Source: Flavisolibacter ginsengisoli DSM 18119
GTDB lineage: Bacteria; Bacteroidota; Bacteroidia; Chitinophagales; Chitinophagaceae
NCBI RefSeq assembly: GCF_900129295.1
Contig: NZ_FQUU01000006.1
Span: 1-64,000, forward strand
Length of the DNA: 64,000 nt
Direction: 5' to 3'
Positions 52,535 through 61,346 of the stretch are shown in pieces (position 1 is the first letter of the stretch; every line of letters begins with the position of its first letter). The notes under the pieces are model-generated. The model was not told the DNA's origin. It saw nothing but the letters and a program-made list of their open reading frames with translations, and ran no database searches. The translations under genes and the position numbers were made by a program.

Positions 52535-53695
52535 TTAAACAACTTTTGAAGAGCCATCATCCGTTTCTACTATGTAGGAAGTAAGGTCAAGTTCCATAGC
52601 ATTTTTATAAGAAGTAGATAACCTGCCGATCAATCCCTGGATGGCATCCTCTTTAACAATATTGATGGTACATCCACCAAAACCTCCACCCATCATTCTT
52701 GCACCAAGAACATCGGGATTTTGTCTTACAGCATCAACCAGGAAATCCAATTCTTTACAGCTTACCTCATATTCTTTGCTAAGGCCTTCATGCGTACGAA
52801 ACATTTTTTCCCCTAAAGCTTTTAAATCACCTTTCTTAAGGTCCTCGCAGGCAGAGAGCAACCTTTCTTTTTCCTCAACAACATATTTACACCTTTTAAA
52901 AACCACTGGGTTTGAGTCGCCAACATATTGTTGCAACATGTCAATGGTCACATCTCTAAGTGATTTCACTTCCGGATGGTGCACCTGTACCAATTTCACT
53001 CCTTCTTCGCATTGTTTGCGCCTGGTATTGTATTCTGTAGAAGCAAGAGAATGCTTTACATTAGTATTCAGCAACAATAATTTATAACCCTTTAACTCCA
53101 GGGGTTCATATTCATATTCCATGCTTTGGCAATCCAGCCTGATCACATGGTCTTTTTTTCCAAATACGCTTGCAAACTGGTCCATGATGCCACACATAAC
53201 CCTGGCAAATTCATGTTCTGCCTTCTGACCTATAAAGGCAAGTTCCATTTTGTCAATTCCCAGTTGAAAAATATCGTTCAAGGCAAAGGCTGTTGCGCAT
53301 TCCACAGCGGCCGATGAGGAAAGGCCAGAGCCAATGGGAACATCTCCCTCAATGTTAAGATTAAATCCACCTATTTTATATCCTCTCTTCAGGAGTTGAT
53401 CTACAACCCCAAGTATATAGTTCGGCCATCCTTTATCTGTCCTTTCTACTGTATCCAGTGTGCAGGTATGATCTTCTTTAAATTCTTCTGAATATAGCAT
53501 TATGGTCTCATCCTGCCTTTTGCTTACTCCAATATAAACCGCCTTGTCAATAGCTGCGGGCAATACAAACCCGTTATTATAGTCAGTATGCTCTCCAATA
53601 ATATTTACCCTTCCAGGTGATCTGAATAAGGTTGGCTCCTCTTTAAATCTTAATCTGAACTTTTCCCTGACATCCTTTATAATTTCTTGATTCAT
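52535..53695 (-). CDS. galK: Galactokinase
   Basis: 386 residues, GHMP kinase. LFRSPGRVNIIGEHTDYNNGFVLPAAI at about 22-48 is the galactokinase signature; GDVPIGSGLSSSAAVECATAFAL is the ATP-binding motif; GARMMGGGFGGCTINIV is the third GHMP motif. Makes galactose 1-phosphate. Sits next to galM, but I see no galT or galE in the window, so the route onward must be encoded elsewhere. Divergent from the GH5-like gene with a 221-nt gap that shows no clear operator. Confidence 0.96.
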   Translation of the reverse strand: MNQEIIKDVREKFRLRFKEEPTLFRSPGRVNIIGEHTDYNNGFVLPAAIDKAVYIGVSKRQDETIMLYSEEFKEDHTCTLDTVERTDKGWPNYILGVVDQLLKRGYKIGGFNLNIEGDVPIGSGLSSSAAVECATAFALNDIFQLGIDKMELAFIGQKAEHEFARVMCGIMDQFASVFGKKDHVIRLDCQSMEYEYEPLELKGYKLLLLNTNVKHSLASTEYNTRRKQCEEGVKLVQVHHPEVKSLRDVTIDMLQQYVGDSNPVVFKRCKYVVEEKERLLSACEDLKKGDLKALGEKMFRTHEGLSKEYEVSCKELDFLVDAVRQNPDVLGARMMGGGFGGCTINIVKEDAIQGLIGRLSTSYKNAMELDLTSYIVETDDGSSKVV

Positions 53696-53916
53696 AACCT
53701 TTCTTTAGCTTTATAAAACCCAAATATCACTAATAAATTCATGCCGGCAGATCATTGAAAAATTACTATGCTATGCTTTACCTGCTTTATTTAGCATTTC
53801 ACCGATAAAAAAGAAATTTAGCCGAATTCAAACTTGCATCTTTTATCCTTTGCAGTTATTTTGAGTCTTAATTCCGAAACATATAAAACCCGGAAAAATC
53901 TAATAACCTATACTTT

Positions 53917-55041
53917 ATGTTAGCCACCAATGTTACCGTGCCTTTTATAGAGCATGACCCTGAACTGGCCCATCGCTGGCCCGAAGCTAAAGCAAATGAA
54001 TGGATGGATAAGAATGACTGGTTGGTAGGATGTAATTTTATCCCCAGCAATGCCATAAACCAACTTGAGATGTGGCAGGCTGAAACCTTTGATCCCTTTC
54101 GAATTGACCAGGAATTAAGTTGGGCCGCCGACCTTGGGTTCAATACGGCAAGAGTCTTTCTTCACCATCTCTTATGGCAGCAAGATCCACAGGGTTTTAT
54201 AGCGCGTATCGAAACCTTCCTGACCATTGCTCACCGCAACGGCATCAGGTCTATGCTTGTATTATTTGACTCTGTCTGGAACCCATTTCCAAAATTGGGC
54301 ACGCAGCCCGCTCCCAGGCATAATGTGCATAACTCAGGCTGGGTTCAGTCCCCCGGGTATGATGTACTAAACGATCCTTTACAATACGATAGCCTCATGC
54401 AATATGTAAAAGGTATTGTTTCCCATTTTGCTTCGGATGAAAGAGTGTTGATCTGGGACCTGTTCAACGAACCAGACAATATGAACCTTACGAGTTATAA
54501 GGATGATGACTATGCTATGCATAAGGCAGAGCTTTCCATGGCTTTATTAAAAAAGACTATTAATTGGGTACGCGAGATCAATCCTTCACAACCAATTACT
54601 ATGGCCCCATGGAAAGAAGACTGGAGCTGCGATACAAAACTTACCGCTCTTGATAATTACATGTTCACCCATTCTGATATTATCAGCTTCCATTGTTATG
54701 ATGATGTAAAGCTTACAGAAGAAAAGATCAGGCATTTAAGACGTTTTAAAAGACCTCTTTTATGTACTGAATATATGGCCCGGCCATTTGGAAGTACTTT
54801 CCAGGATATCCTTCCCTTATTTAAAAAATACAAAGTTGGAGCCTATAACTGGGGTTTAGTAGCAGGAAAAACCCAGACACATTGTCCATGGGATTCCTGG
54901 AGCACCGAATATCAAAATGAGCCCGAACTATGGTTCCATGATATTTTCCGTGAAAATGGAGAAGCTTATAAACCTGAGGAAGTAGCCTTCTTGAAAGAAA
55001 TTACAAAGAAAAAAAAGGAGAAACTTCAAAAAGTCGCCTAA
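53917..55041 (+). CDS. Cellulase-family (GH5-like) glycoside hydrolase without a signal peptide
   Basis: 374 residues, (beta/alpha)8 barrel. LGFNTARVFLHHLLWQQDPQGF and VLIWDLFNEPDNMN give the acid/base Glu185 of the clan GH-A NEP motif. PLLCTEYMARPFGS gives the nucleophile Glu285 in a TEY context. W.NPFPKLGTQP and NWGLVAGKTQT are further family segments. The protein starts MLATNVTVPFIEHDPELAHRW without a signal peptide, whereas many relatives are secreted; it may act on a cytosolic glycan. Divergent from galK and upstream of the Galf operon. Substrate unknown. Confidence 0.82.
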   Translation: MLATNVTVPFIEHDPELAHRWPEAKANEWMDKNDWLVGCNFIPSNAINQLEMWQAETFDPFRIDQELSWAADLGFNTARVFLHHLLWQQDPQGFIARIETFLTIAHRNGIRSMLVLFDSVWNPFPKLGTQPAPRHNVHNSGWVQSPGYDVLNDPLQYDSLMQYVKGIVSHFASDERVLIWDLFNEPDNMNLTSYKDDDYAMHKAELSMALLKKTINWVREINPSQPITMAPWKEDWSCDTKLTALDNYMFTHSDIISFHCYDDVKLTEEKIRHLRRFKRPLLCTEYMARPFGSTFQDILPLFKKYKVGAYNWGLVAGKTQTHCPWDSWSTEYQNEPELWFHDIFRENGEAYKPEEVAFLKEITKKKKEKLQKVA

Positions 55042-55068
55042 AGAGTTCGGTAAATAATTTATTGATTA

Positions 55069-55096
55069 AGAGTGTTGCTTTGCAGCACTCTTTTTT
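55069..55096 (+). terminator. Terminator of the GH5-like gene
   Basis: AGAGTGTTGC (55069-55078), TTT, GCAGCACTCT (55082-55091) with one wobble, then six T. Confidence 0.88.
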
Positions 55097-55572
55097 AATT
55101 ATTATTAGCAAATAATACATGGCAATTAGATGCCCCTGTATTTAGGTATCAACTACTTTTTCTTAATTAATATTTATTGCATCTTCTTCTAATTCTTAGT
55201 GTAGTTTGTAATTGCAAGCCGTCTATGTATTCACTAATAGGTTTCAATTGCTATTCTTGATAAAAGCGATGTTTTTATTAAGACAATACTTTTAAAAATC
55301 ACTCTAACAAGTATCCATAAAATTTAATCATTTGAAAGATTAAATTTCATTTTATAGTAACTCACATTGTGATGTTTCCAGCAAAAGAAATACCTCATCA
55401 AGCACCAGTCTAAATTTTAAAATGTTAATTCTTAAGTATGCCAAAACCTGCAATGACAGTAAGTTTCATTGCATGATGAGGACTATTTTCTACACTTGAT
55501 TTCAAAACAGTTAGAAGTAGTTGCTTTATTTATTTTAAAAATGTGTGGCATGTAAATAGCATCTATAAGAAC
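55097..55572 (+). other. AT-rich intergenic region upstream of the glf operon
   Basis: About 476 bp without a supportable ORF, RNA gene or strong repeat. It has several short A/T runs and scattered TTG and TTTG, but no clear TAnnTTTG within 60 nt of the start at 55573. It presumably holds the promoter of the three-gene operon and may have regulatory sites I cannot see. Confidence 0.4.
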
Positions 55573-56754
55573 ATGATTAAAAATATCGAAGACGTCTCAT
55601 GTGCGTTTCTGCATAATATAGACCTGGTTTGCTTTTCCCATTTAAGATGGGGATTTGTTTTTCAAAGACCTAATCATTTGTTAAGCCGGTTTTCAAAACA
55701 CCAGCGTGTATTCTTTATTGAAGAACCTATTTTTCACGATCATGAAGACAAAATACAAATTGAAAACTTTAATGAAAACTTATTTGTAATAACCCCTTAT
55801 ATAAAACATGGATTAAGTGAAACTGAAATTCACAACAGGCAACGCAAGGTTATAAACAAGGTCTTCATCAACATGAAGATTAACCGTTTCTTCAGCTGGT
55901 ATTATACACCAATGGCAATACCTTTCACTGATCATCTTACACCAGAATTAGTGATATATGATTGTATGGATGAACTGTCAGCATTTAAATTTGCTCCGCC
56001 TGAATTAAAAATCAGGGAAAGGGAGCTTTTCAAAAAAGCAGATGTTGTATTTACAGGGGGCAACAGTATTTTTAATTCTAAAAAAGATGCTCATCATAAC
56101 ATTTTTTCTTTTCCCAGCAGCATAGACAAACATCATTTTGGTATTGCACGGTCCTTCAAGGAAGATCCTGCAGACCAGGCTTCCATTCCTCATCCACGTT
56201 TTGGATTCTTTGGCGTGGTTGATGAAAGATTTGATATTGACATGCTTGATAAAGTTGCCAGGGAAAAACCAGAATGGAATTTTGTTATCCTGGGACCAAT
56301 TGTAAAAATTGATCCCGCTTCCCTACCTCATTATGAAAACATTCATTATTTAGGCGGAAAGAGTTATGAAGAACTTCCCAAATACATTGCAGGTTGGGAT
56401 ATTGCTACCATACCTTTTGCAATGAATGAATCAACAAAATTTATAAGTCCTACCAAAACGCCGGAATACCTGGCCGCAGGTAAGCCTGTTATTTCTACTC
56501 CTATTACTGACGTTGTTCATCCTTATGGTGATAATAAATTAGTTCACATTGCCAGCAATGCTGAAGAATTTATTGCTGCGGGCACAAAGGAATTAAATAA
56601 GAAAAGACGGTCTGCCTGGTTGAAAAAAGTTGACGAGTTTCTGGCATTTAATTCCTGGGATCGTACATGGAGCCAGATGGTTCGGAATATTGAAGACACA
56701 TTAATTGAAAAAACATCCGTAAAAACTAAAGTGAAGGAGAATATCTATGTTTGA
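55573..56754 (+). CDS. Glycosyltransferase (GT4-like) of the glf operon
   Basis: 393 residues from ATG 55573; the longer frame starts at a GTG (55543) in unlikely sequence. LVCFSHLRWGFVFQRPNHLLSRFSKHQRVFFIEEP is the typical opening of a subfamily often next to UDP-galactopyranose mutase. The C-terminal half shows a GT-B Rossmann domain: FGFFGVVDERFDIDML, NIHYLGGKSYEELPKYIAGWDIATIPFA and SPTKTPEYLAAGKPVISTPI. No signal peptide. The gene overlaps glf by eight bases. The product may use UDP-Galf made by Glf; the acceptor is unknown. Confidence 0.85.
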   Translation: MIKNIEDVSCAFLHNIDLVCFSHLRWGFVFQRPNHLLSRFSKHQRVFFIEEPIFHDHEDKIQIENFNENLFVITPYIKHGLSETEIHNRQRKVINKVFINMKINRFFSWYYTPMAIPFTDHLTPELVIYDCMDELSAFKFAPPELKIRERELFKKADVVFTGGNSIFNSKKDAHHNIFSFPSSIDKHHFGIARSFKEDPADQASIPHPRFGFFGVVDERFDIDMLDKVAREKPEWNFVILGPIVKIDPASLPHYENIHYLGGKSYEELPKYIAGWDIATIPFAMNESTKFISPTKTPEYLAAGKPVISTPITDVVHPYGDNKLVHIASNAEEFIAAGTKELNKKRRSAWLKKVDEFLAFNSWDRTWSQMVRNIEDTLIEKTSVKTKVKENIYV

Positions 56755-57880
56755 TTACCTGATTGTAGGCGCCGGATTTGCCGGAAGTGTATTAGCTGAG
56801 CGATTGGCTTCGGAAGGAAATAAAAAGATTTTGATCATTGATAAAAGGGAGCACATTGCTGGAAACGCTTATGATTATTATAACAATGATGGCATATTAA
56901 TTCATAAATACGGACCTCATATATTTCATACAAACTCCAAAGAGGTATTTGAATACCTGGGGCAATTTACTCCATGGCGTCCTTATGAGCATAAAGTATT
57001 AGGTAGTGTAGACGGACAATTGGTACCTATTCCTATCAACCTGAATACAATCAATCAATTGTACGGTTTGAATCTGAATAGTTCCGAGGTGGAAGATTTC
57101 TTTGCTTCAAGGGCAGAAAAAGTAGCCGGGGTAAAAACATCTGAAGATGTTGTTGTGAGTAAGGTTGGACGCGAGCTGTATGAAAAATTCTTTAGAGGGT
57201 ATACCCGCAAAATGTGGGACCTGGACCCTTCTGAATTAGATGCGAGTGTAACAGCCAGGGTGCCTACACGTACCAATCGTGACGACAGGTACTTTACAGA
57301 TACCTACCAGGCAATGCCATTACATGGGTATACGCAAATGTTTCAGAAAATGTTATCGCATCCCAATATTAAAGTGATGCTGAACACTGACTATAAAGAA
57401 ATTATTGATTTCATACCCTATCATAATTTAATTTTTACCGGCCCTGTAGATGAATACTTCAATTACTGTTATGGAAAGCTTCCTTATCGGTCATTAGAGT
57501 TCAAATTCGAAACAATTGACCAGGAAGTTTTCCAGCCAACAGGAACTGTGAATTATCCTAACGACCAATTGTACACAAGGATAACAGATTTTAAATACCT
57601 CACAGGTCAAAAACATCCAAAGACAGCTGTTGTTTACGAGTTTCCCAAGGCTGAAGGCGATCCATATTATCCGGTTCCAAGACCAGAGAATGCGGAGTTG
57701 TACAAGAAATATCAACAATTGGCTTCTTCAATGACAAACACCTATTTCGTTGGTCGTTTAGCTACTTACAAATATTACAATATGGATCAGGTAGTGGCCC
57801 AGGCATTAACTACATTCAAAAAGATTATGCAAGGACAACCTGAAACTTATATCAATGGACAAAACATCTTACAATCCTGA
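56747..57880 (+). CDS. glf: UDP-galactopyranose mutase
   Basis: 377 residues. FAD-binding LIVGAGFAGSVLAERLAS at 4-22; IAGNAYDYYNNDGILIHKYGPHIFHTNSKEVFEYL with the UGM-specific GPHIFHT; FFRGYTRKMW and RPENAELYKKYQ, and TYFVGRLATYKYYNMDQVVAQAL at the C-terminus with the conserved Arg and Tyr. It converts UDP-galactopyranose to UDP-galactofuranose with reduced FAD. Overlaps the glycosyltransferase gene by 8 nt and the next gene by 26 nt, a strong sign of a single unit. Implies galactofuranose in a surface glycan. Confidence 0.96.
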   Translation: MFDYLIVGAGFAGSVLAERLASEGNKKILIIDKREHIAGNAYDYYNNDGILIHKYGPHIFHTNSKEVFEYLGQFTPWRPYEHKVLGSVDGQLVPIPINLNTINQLYGLNLNSSEVEDFFASRAEKVAGVKTSEDVVVSKVGRELYEKFFRGYTRKMWDLDPSELDASVTARVPTRTNRDDRYFTDTYQAMPLHGYTQMFQKMLSHPNIKVMLNTDYKEIIDFIPYHNLIFTGPVDEYFNYCYGKLPYRSLEFKFETIDQEVFQPTGTVNYPNDQLYTRITDFKYLTGQKHPKTAVVYEFPKAEGDPYYPVPRPENAELYKKYQQLASSMTNTYFVGRLATYKYYNMDQVVAQALTTFKKIMQGQPETYINGQNILQS

Positions 57881-60038
57881 AATTTGGGGCGGAATTGAAT
57901 GCACAATCAATAGGGTAAAAAATAACTTCTTCGATCAATTAATATATTCTGGTCATTACGACCGTAAGGGTGATATTGATGCCATAGCAACACTTGGCAT
58001 CAATATGATCCGCTATCCTGTGCTTTGGGAAAAACATGAACCCCAAAAAAATACAGATATAGACTGGGCCTGGACAGAAGAACAGCTAAATAATTTGAAG
58101 AATAAAGGGATTGGTGTAATAGCTGGCCTGGTGCATCATGGTAGTGGTCCCCAATTTACCAGCTTATCAGATCCGGAATTTCCATATTTACTTGCTTCGT
58201 ACGCAAGAAAAGTTGCAGAAAAATTTCCCTGGATCAATCATTATACACCAGTAAATGAGCCTTTAACTACTGCCCGCTTCAGTGGGCTATACGGTTTATG
58301 GTATCCTCATGAAAGGTCTACACCGCTATTTTTAAAAATGCTGATCAACCAGCTTAAAGGTATAGTGCTTTCCATGCAGGAGATCAGGAAAATAAATCCT
58401 GGAGCTCGTTTGGTTCAAACAGAAGATCTTGGAAAGACCTATAGTACGCCTAAGTTAAAGTACCAGGCCAATTTTGAGAACAAACGTCGTTGGCTAACCT
58501 ATGATTTTCTTTGTGGCCGTGTTAATAAAACCCATCCTCTTTGGAAGTATTTATTAAAAAACGGTTTGACACAAGAGGAACTTCTATTTTTTATAGAGAA
58601 CCCTTGTATACCGGATATTTTTGGGTTCAACCACTATGTTACTTCAGAGCGATTCCTTGATGATCGTTTGAGACTATATCCCCAGAACCTGGTTGGTGGC
58701 AATGGCCGCCATCGATATGTAGATGTGGAAGCAGTGCGTGTGGAAGTAGGACACGAAACAGGAATAAAGATTTTATTAAAAGAAGCATGGAGCAGGTACA
58801 GAAGCCCAATGGCTATTACAGAAGTGCATTTGCACTGCCACCGCGAGGAACAATTACGATGGTTTAAACATGTTTGGGATTCAGTTGGAGAGCTTAAGAA
58901 GGAAAACATAGATATTAAGGCAGTCACTTCCTGGGCTTTATTAGGATCTTATGGTTGGAACAAATTGCTTACAGAACCAGGTGGAGAATATGAACCAGGT
59001 GCTTTTGATGTACGAAATGGATCTGCAAGGCCCACAGCATTGGTAAAATATATTAAAAGTTTAAAAGAACCCAGTAATTTCTCTTACCCACTATCCCAGG
59101 AAAAGGGTTGGTGGCATCGTTCCTCCCGAATATTATTCGGCCCAGTCATTAAAGAATTAAGAATGAGAACAGGACGAAATAGTGCACCAGTACTGATCAT
59201 AGGTAAGAATGGAACCCTGGGTAAGGCGTTTGCAAAAGTATGCGAAGAAAGATGCATCCCTTACCAGCTTATTGGCAGGCAGGAATGCGACATCAGCAAT
59301 CTTCAGCAGGTAAAAAATACAGTTGAGCAATTAAAACCATGGGCTATTATTAATGCTGCAGGCTATGTTAGAGTAGACGATGCCCAAATGGATGGCGACA
59401 GGTGTTTTTTAGAAAACACACAGGGTGCTCATAACCTGGCATTAGCTTGCCAGGAATATAATATTAAGTTTATTACTTTTTCTTCAGACCTTGTCTTTGA
59501 TGGTCAAAAGAATACACCTTACCTGGAGTCAGACGAACCAAACCCTTTGAATGTTTATGGTCAGAGTAAGTTCCAGGCAGAAAAACTGGTTGCAGAATCC
59601 ACGGAATCTGCTCTCATTATTCGTACCAGCGCTTTCTTTAGTCCATGGGATGAATTTAATTTTGTTCACTATGTTCGAAAAGCACTTCAAAATGGTGACC
59701 ATGTTCATGTAGCAAATAACATTTTCATATCTCCAACATATGTCCCGCACCTGGTAAATAGTACACTGGACCTGTTGGTTGACCATGAAAAAGGAATTTG
59801 GCATCTATCCAATAAAGGTTCCCTTTCCTGGTCCGAATTTGCGATACTGGTGGCAGAAGAATTTGAACTTGACAAATCCCTTATAGATTCTAAACCTGGA
59901 GAAGATTTGGGATATATTGCTCAACGTCCTAATTACAGTGTGCTGGGCAGTGAAAAAGGGCAATTGCTTCCTTCACTTGATATTGCCCTGGAACAATATA
60001 TCAAAACAGAAAAGACTGAAAAAAGAAAGGTGGCTTAA
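57855..60038 (+). CDS. Fusion protein: GH1-like glycosidase and RmlD-like sugar-nucleotide reductase
   Basis: 727 residues. N-terminal domain (about 1-410) is a GH1-like (clan GH-A) barrel: IRYPVLWEKHEPQ, NHYTPVNEPLTTARFSGLYG with acid/base Glu135, and SPMAITEVHLHC with Glu323 in the position of the TENG nucleophile. C-terminal domain (about 445-720) is a short-chain reductase of the RmlD group: GKNGTLGKAF (Gly450, 453, 456; NADP loop), NAAGYVRVDDAQMD, TFSSDLVFDG, and NVYGQSKFQAEK (catalytic Tyr and Lys). No signal peptide, so cytosolic. Fusing a glycosidase to a dTDP-sugar reductase is uncommon and does not correspond to a known pathway; both active-site sets look intact. Overlaps glf by 26 nt. 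Confidence 0.85.
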   Translation: MDKTSYNPEIWGGIECTINRVKNNFFDQLIYSGHYDRKGDIDAIATLGINMIRYPVLWEKHEPQKNTDIDWAWTEEQLNNLKNKGIGVIAGLVHHGSGPQFTSLSDPEFPYLLASYARKVAEKFPWINHYTPVNEPLTTARFSGLYGLWYPHERSTPLFLKMLINQLKGIVLSMQEIRKINPGARLVQTEDLGKTYSTPKLKYQANFENKRRWLTYDFLCGRVNKTHPLWKYLLKNGLTQEELLFFIENPCIPDIFGFNHYVTSERFLDDRLRLYPQNLVGGNGRHRYVDVEAVRVEVGHETGIKILLKEAWSRYRSPMAITEVHLHCHREEQLRWFKHVWDSVGELKKENIDIKAVTSWALLGSYGWNKLLTEPGGEYEPGAFDVRNGSARPTALVKYIKSLKEPSNFSYPLSQEKGWWHRSSRILFGPVIKELRMRTGRNSAPVLIIGKNGTLGKAFAKVCEERCIPYQLIGRQECDISNLQQVKNTVEQLKPWAIINAAGYVRVDDAQMDGDRCFLENTQGAHNLALACQEYNIKFITFSSDLVFDGQKNTPYLESDEPNPLNVYGQSKFQAEKLVAESTESALIIRTSAFFSPWDEFNFVHYVRKALQNGDHVHVANNIFISPTYVPHLVNSTLDLLVDHEKGIWHLSNKGSLSWSEFAILVAEEFELDKSLIDSKPGEDLGYIAQRPNYSVLGSEKGQLLPSLDIALEQYIKTEKTEKRKVA

Positions 60039-60114
60039 GTAAATTATAACCAGGTTATGATTATAGCATTACTGCCCAATATGATCATCGTGTTATTTAT
60101 ATAATACTTATTAT

Positions 60115-60184
60115 AAAACCAGGTAATTCCTTTACTGTTCATATCGAAATTGTATGAAAGTGAAGGATTACCTGGTTTTTTATT
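60115..60184 (+). terminator. Long hairpin terminator of the glf operon
   Basis: AAAACCAGGTAAT (60115-60127) pairs with ATTACCTGGTTTT (60167-60179). CCTTTACT then pairs with AGTGAAGG after a 1-nt bulge, and TTCATA with TATGAA at the top. TTTTTTATTTG follows the stem. Confidence 0.8.
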
Positions 60185-60258
60185 TGTTACCAGGATCTGC
60201 CATGGGATTAACCAATTTTCTACCGGGTTTCTCTATAGGTACTTCCTCTCAACTCCCC

Positions 60259-60324
60259 ATCTACGGTATAGCTCCGGTATAGATACTGCGTGATGATCAC
60301 GCACTAAGTATACCGTAGATAGGG
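60259..60324. repeat. Palindromic repeat element, copy B
   Basis: ATCTACGGTATA (60259-60270) is the exact complement of TATACCGTAGAT (60309-60320). A second palindrome GCGTGATGATCACGC lies in the middle. The stretch GGTATAGATACT (60276-60287) and the right flank with ATACCG, AGATAGG and AGGGCT are shared with the element at 27200-27281. A related 8-bp pair ATAGCAAG / CTTGCTAT lies just downstream (60330-60370). Confidence 0.72.
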
Positions 60325-60420
60325 CTTTGATAGCAAGTTGCCTGCCCTAAGGCTACCATTAGCTTGCTATATTCTCTTCCTCCCGACTCCAGACTCAAGA
60401 CTCCCCACTCAATTCCCTTC

Positions 60421-60477
60421 CGGACAAAAGCGGACAAAACCGGTCAAATCGGCCAAAAGCGGCCAAATCGGCCATAG
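60421..60477. repeat. Six-unit CGGnCAAA tandem repeat
   Basis: Units of 9-10 bp run head to tail: CGGACAAAAG, CGGACAAAAC, CGGTCAAAT, CGGCCAAAAG, CGGCCAAAT, CGGCCATAG. The fourth base drifts A, A, T, C, C, C along the tract. It ends 60 nt before the MAKQ-family ORF. Short GACTC repeats precede it (60384-60410). Too short and spacer-free for a CRISPR array. Confidence 0.85.
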
Positions 60478-60536
60478 TGCCTTGGTGTTACTAAGTATTT
60501 TAGCAATCTTTACAATCAATAAAATCCAATATCATT

Positions 60537-61139
60537 ATGGCAAAGCAAATAAGTCATGTAAAGGCGACAGGTACAGTGTGTGGAGACATCAACTTTTATA
60601 AGGATGTGGACTGGGGATTTTTGGTAAGAATGCTTCCTGGTGTGGATTCTAAGCGCTTCTGGAAGGACCCTGTCTTTGAAGGCAGCAGGAGAAGCGCTGA
60701 AAGGTTTGCAATCGGTAATATCATGTCTTCCATCATCTACCGGTTTGTGCCAGTAAAAAGAAGATACCCAAAGCTGTTTACTCAAGTAAGAAGAATTGCC
60801 ATTGCTTTTTTAAAGCAGGGAAGTGAAAAAAGGGAAGTGTTTTCAGCCTTGTTCACCTTTCTTACGGAGCAAAAGCGTATTTCCCTTACCCGGGAGCAGT
60901 TTGAATTACTCCTGTCTTCCTTTGAAGAGGAATTAAAAGGAAGGATACAAGAACAAAAGCCCGAAAAGGAAAAGAAGATGAAGAACAAGCTGGATATCCA
61001 GGTTTCTGCACCACTTAGTGAAGAGGATATAGAATACTTTAAGCTTTATATGGATGATATAGAGTGGACCATAAAGTTTGAAGGGGAGTTTACGGAAGAT
61101 TACAGGATCCCATTTTTTCTCCTTAAACATGCTGTTTAA
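60537..61139 (+). CDS. MAKQ...GT.GDI.FYK family protein of unknown function
   Basis: 200 residues. The N-terminus (MAKQISHVKATGTVCGDINF, then YKDVDWGFLVRMLPGVDSKR, then DPVFEGSRRSAERF) follows a pattern I recall from uncharacterised Bacteroidota proteins, often several per genome: MAKQ.....GT.GD..FYK...G...R...GV....... DP.F...R.....F. The middle is helical and basic (KRRYPKLFTQVRRIAIAFLKQ); the C-terminal third is a Lys/Glu-rich linker followed by an acidic end (EEDIEYFKLYMDDIEW). No signal peptide or catalytic motif. Preceded by the CGGnCAAA tract; no operon partner. Function unknown. Confidence 0.72.
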   Translation: MAKQISHVKATGTVCGDINFYKDVDWGFLVRMLPGVDSKRFWKDPVFEGSRRSAERFAIGNIMSSIIYRFVPVKRRYPKLFTQVRRIAIAFLKQGSEKREVFSALFTFLTEQKRISLTREQFELLLSSFEEELKGRIQEQKPEKEKKMKNKLDIQVSAPLSEEDIEYFKLYMDDIEWTIKFEGEFTEDYRIPFFLLKHAV

Positions 61140-61346
61140 GGAAGTTTGTAGTTTGTAGTGTGTAGTTTGTAGTTTCTTAGGACTGAGAGGTACAACTGGG
61201 TGCAGACAAGTTTTATTGGTATTCATCTTTGCGATCCTTTGCGAACATCTTTGCACTATTTGCGTTACTGAGTATCGCCAGGTGCGCAAAGAGAGAGAGC
61301 CACGCAAAGAATTCGTAAAGTGCTCCTGGTAAACAGATATCCAGAT
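61140..61346. other. Repeat-like intergenic stretch
   Basis: Begins with an AGTTTGT repeat (61143-61176) and continues with four TTTGCG or TTTGCA blocks (61227-61265) ending in a GCGCAAAG / CGCAAAG pair. No coding signal; it looks like low-complexity or decayed repeat sequence. Confidence 0.4.

Noticed and set aside
60421-60477. CRISPR-like array
   Set aside because: Units are 9-10 bp with no spacers and no cas genes.
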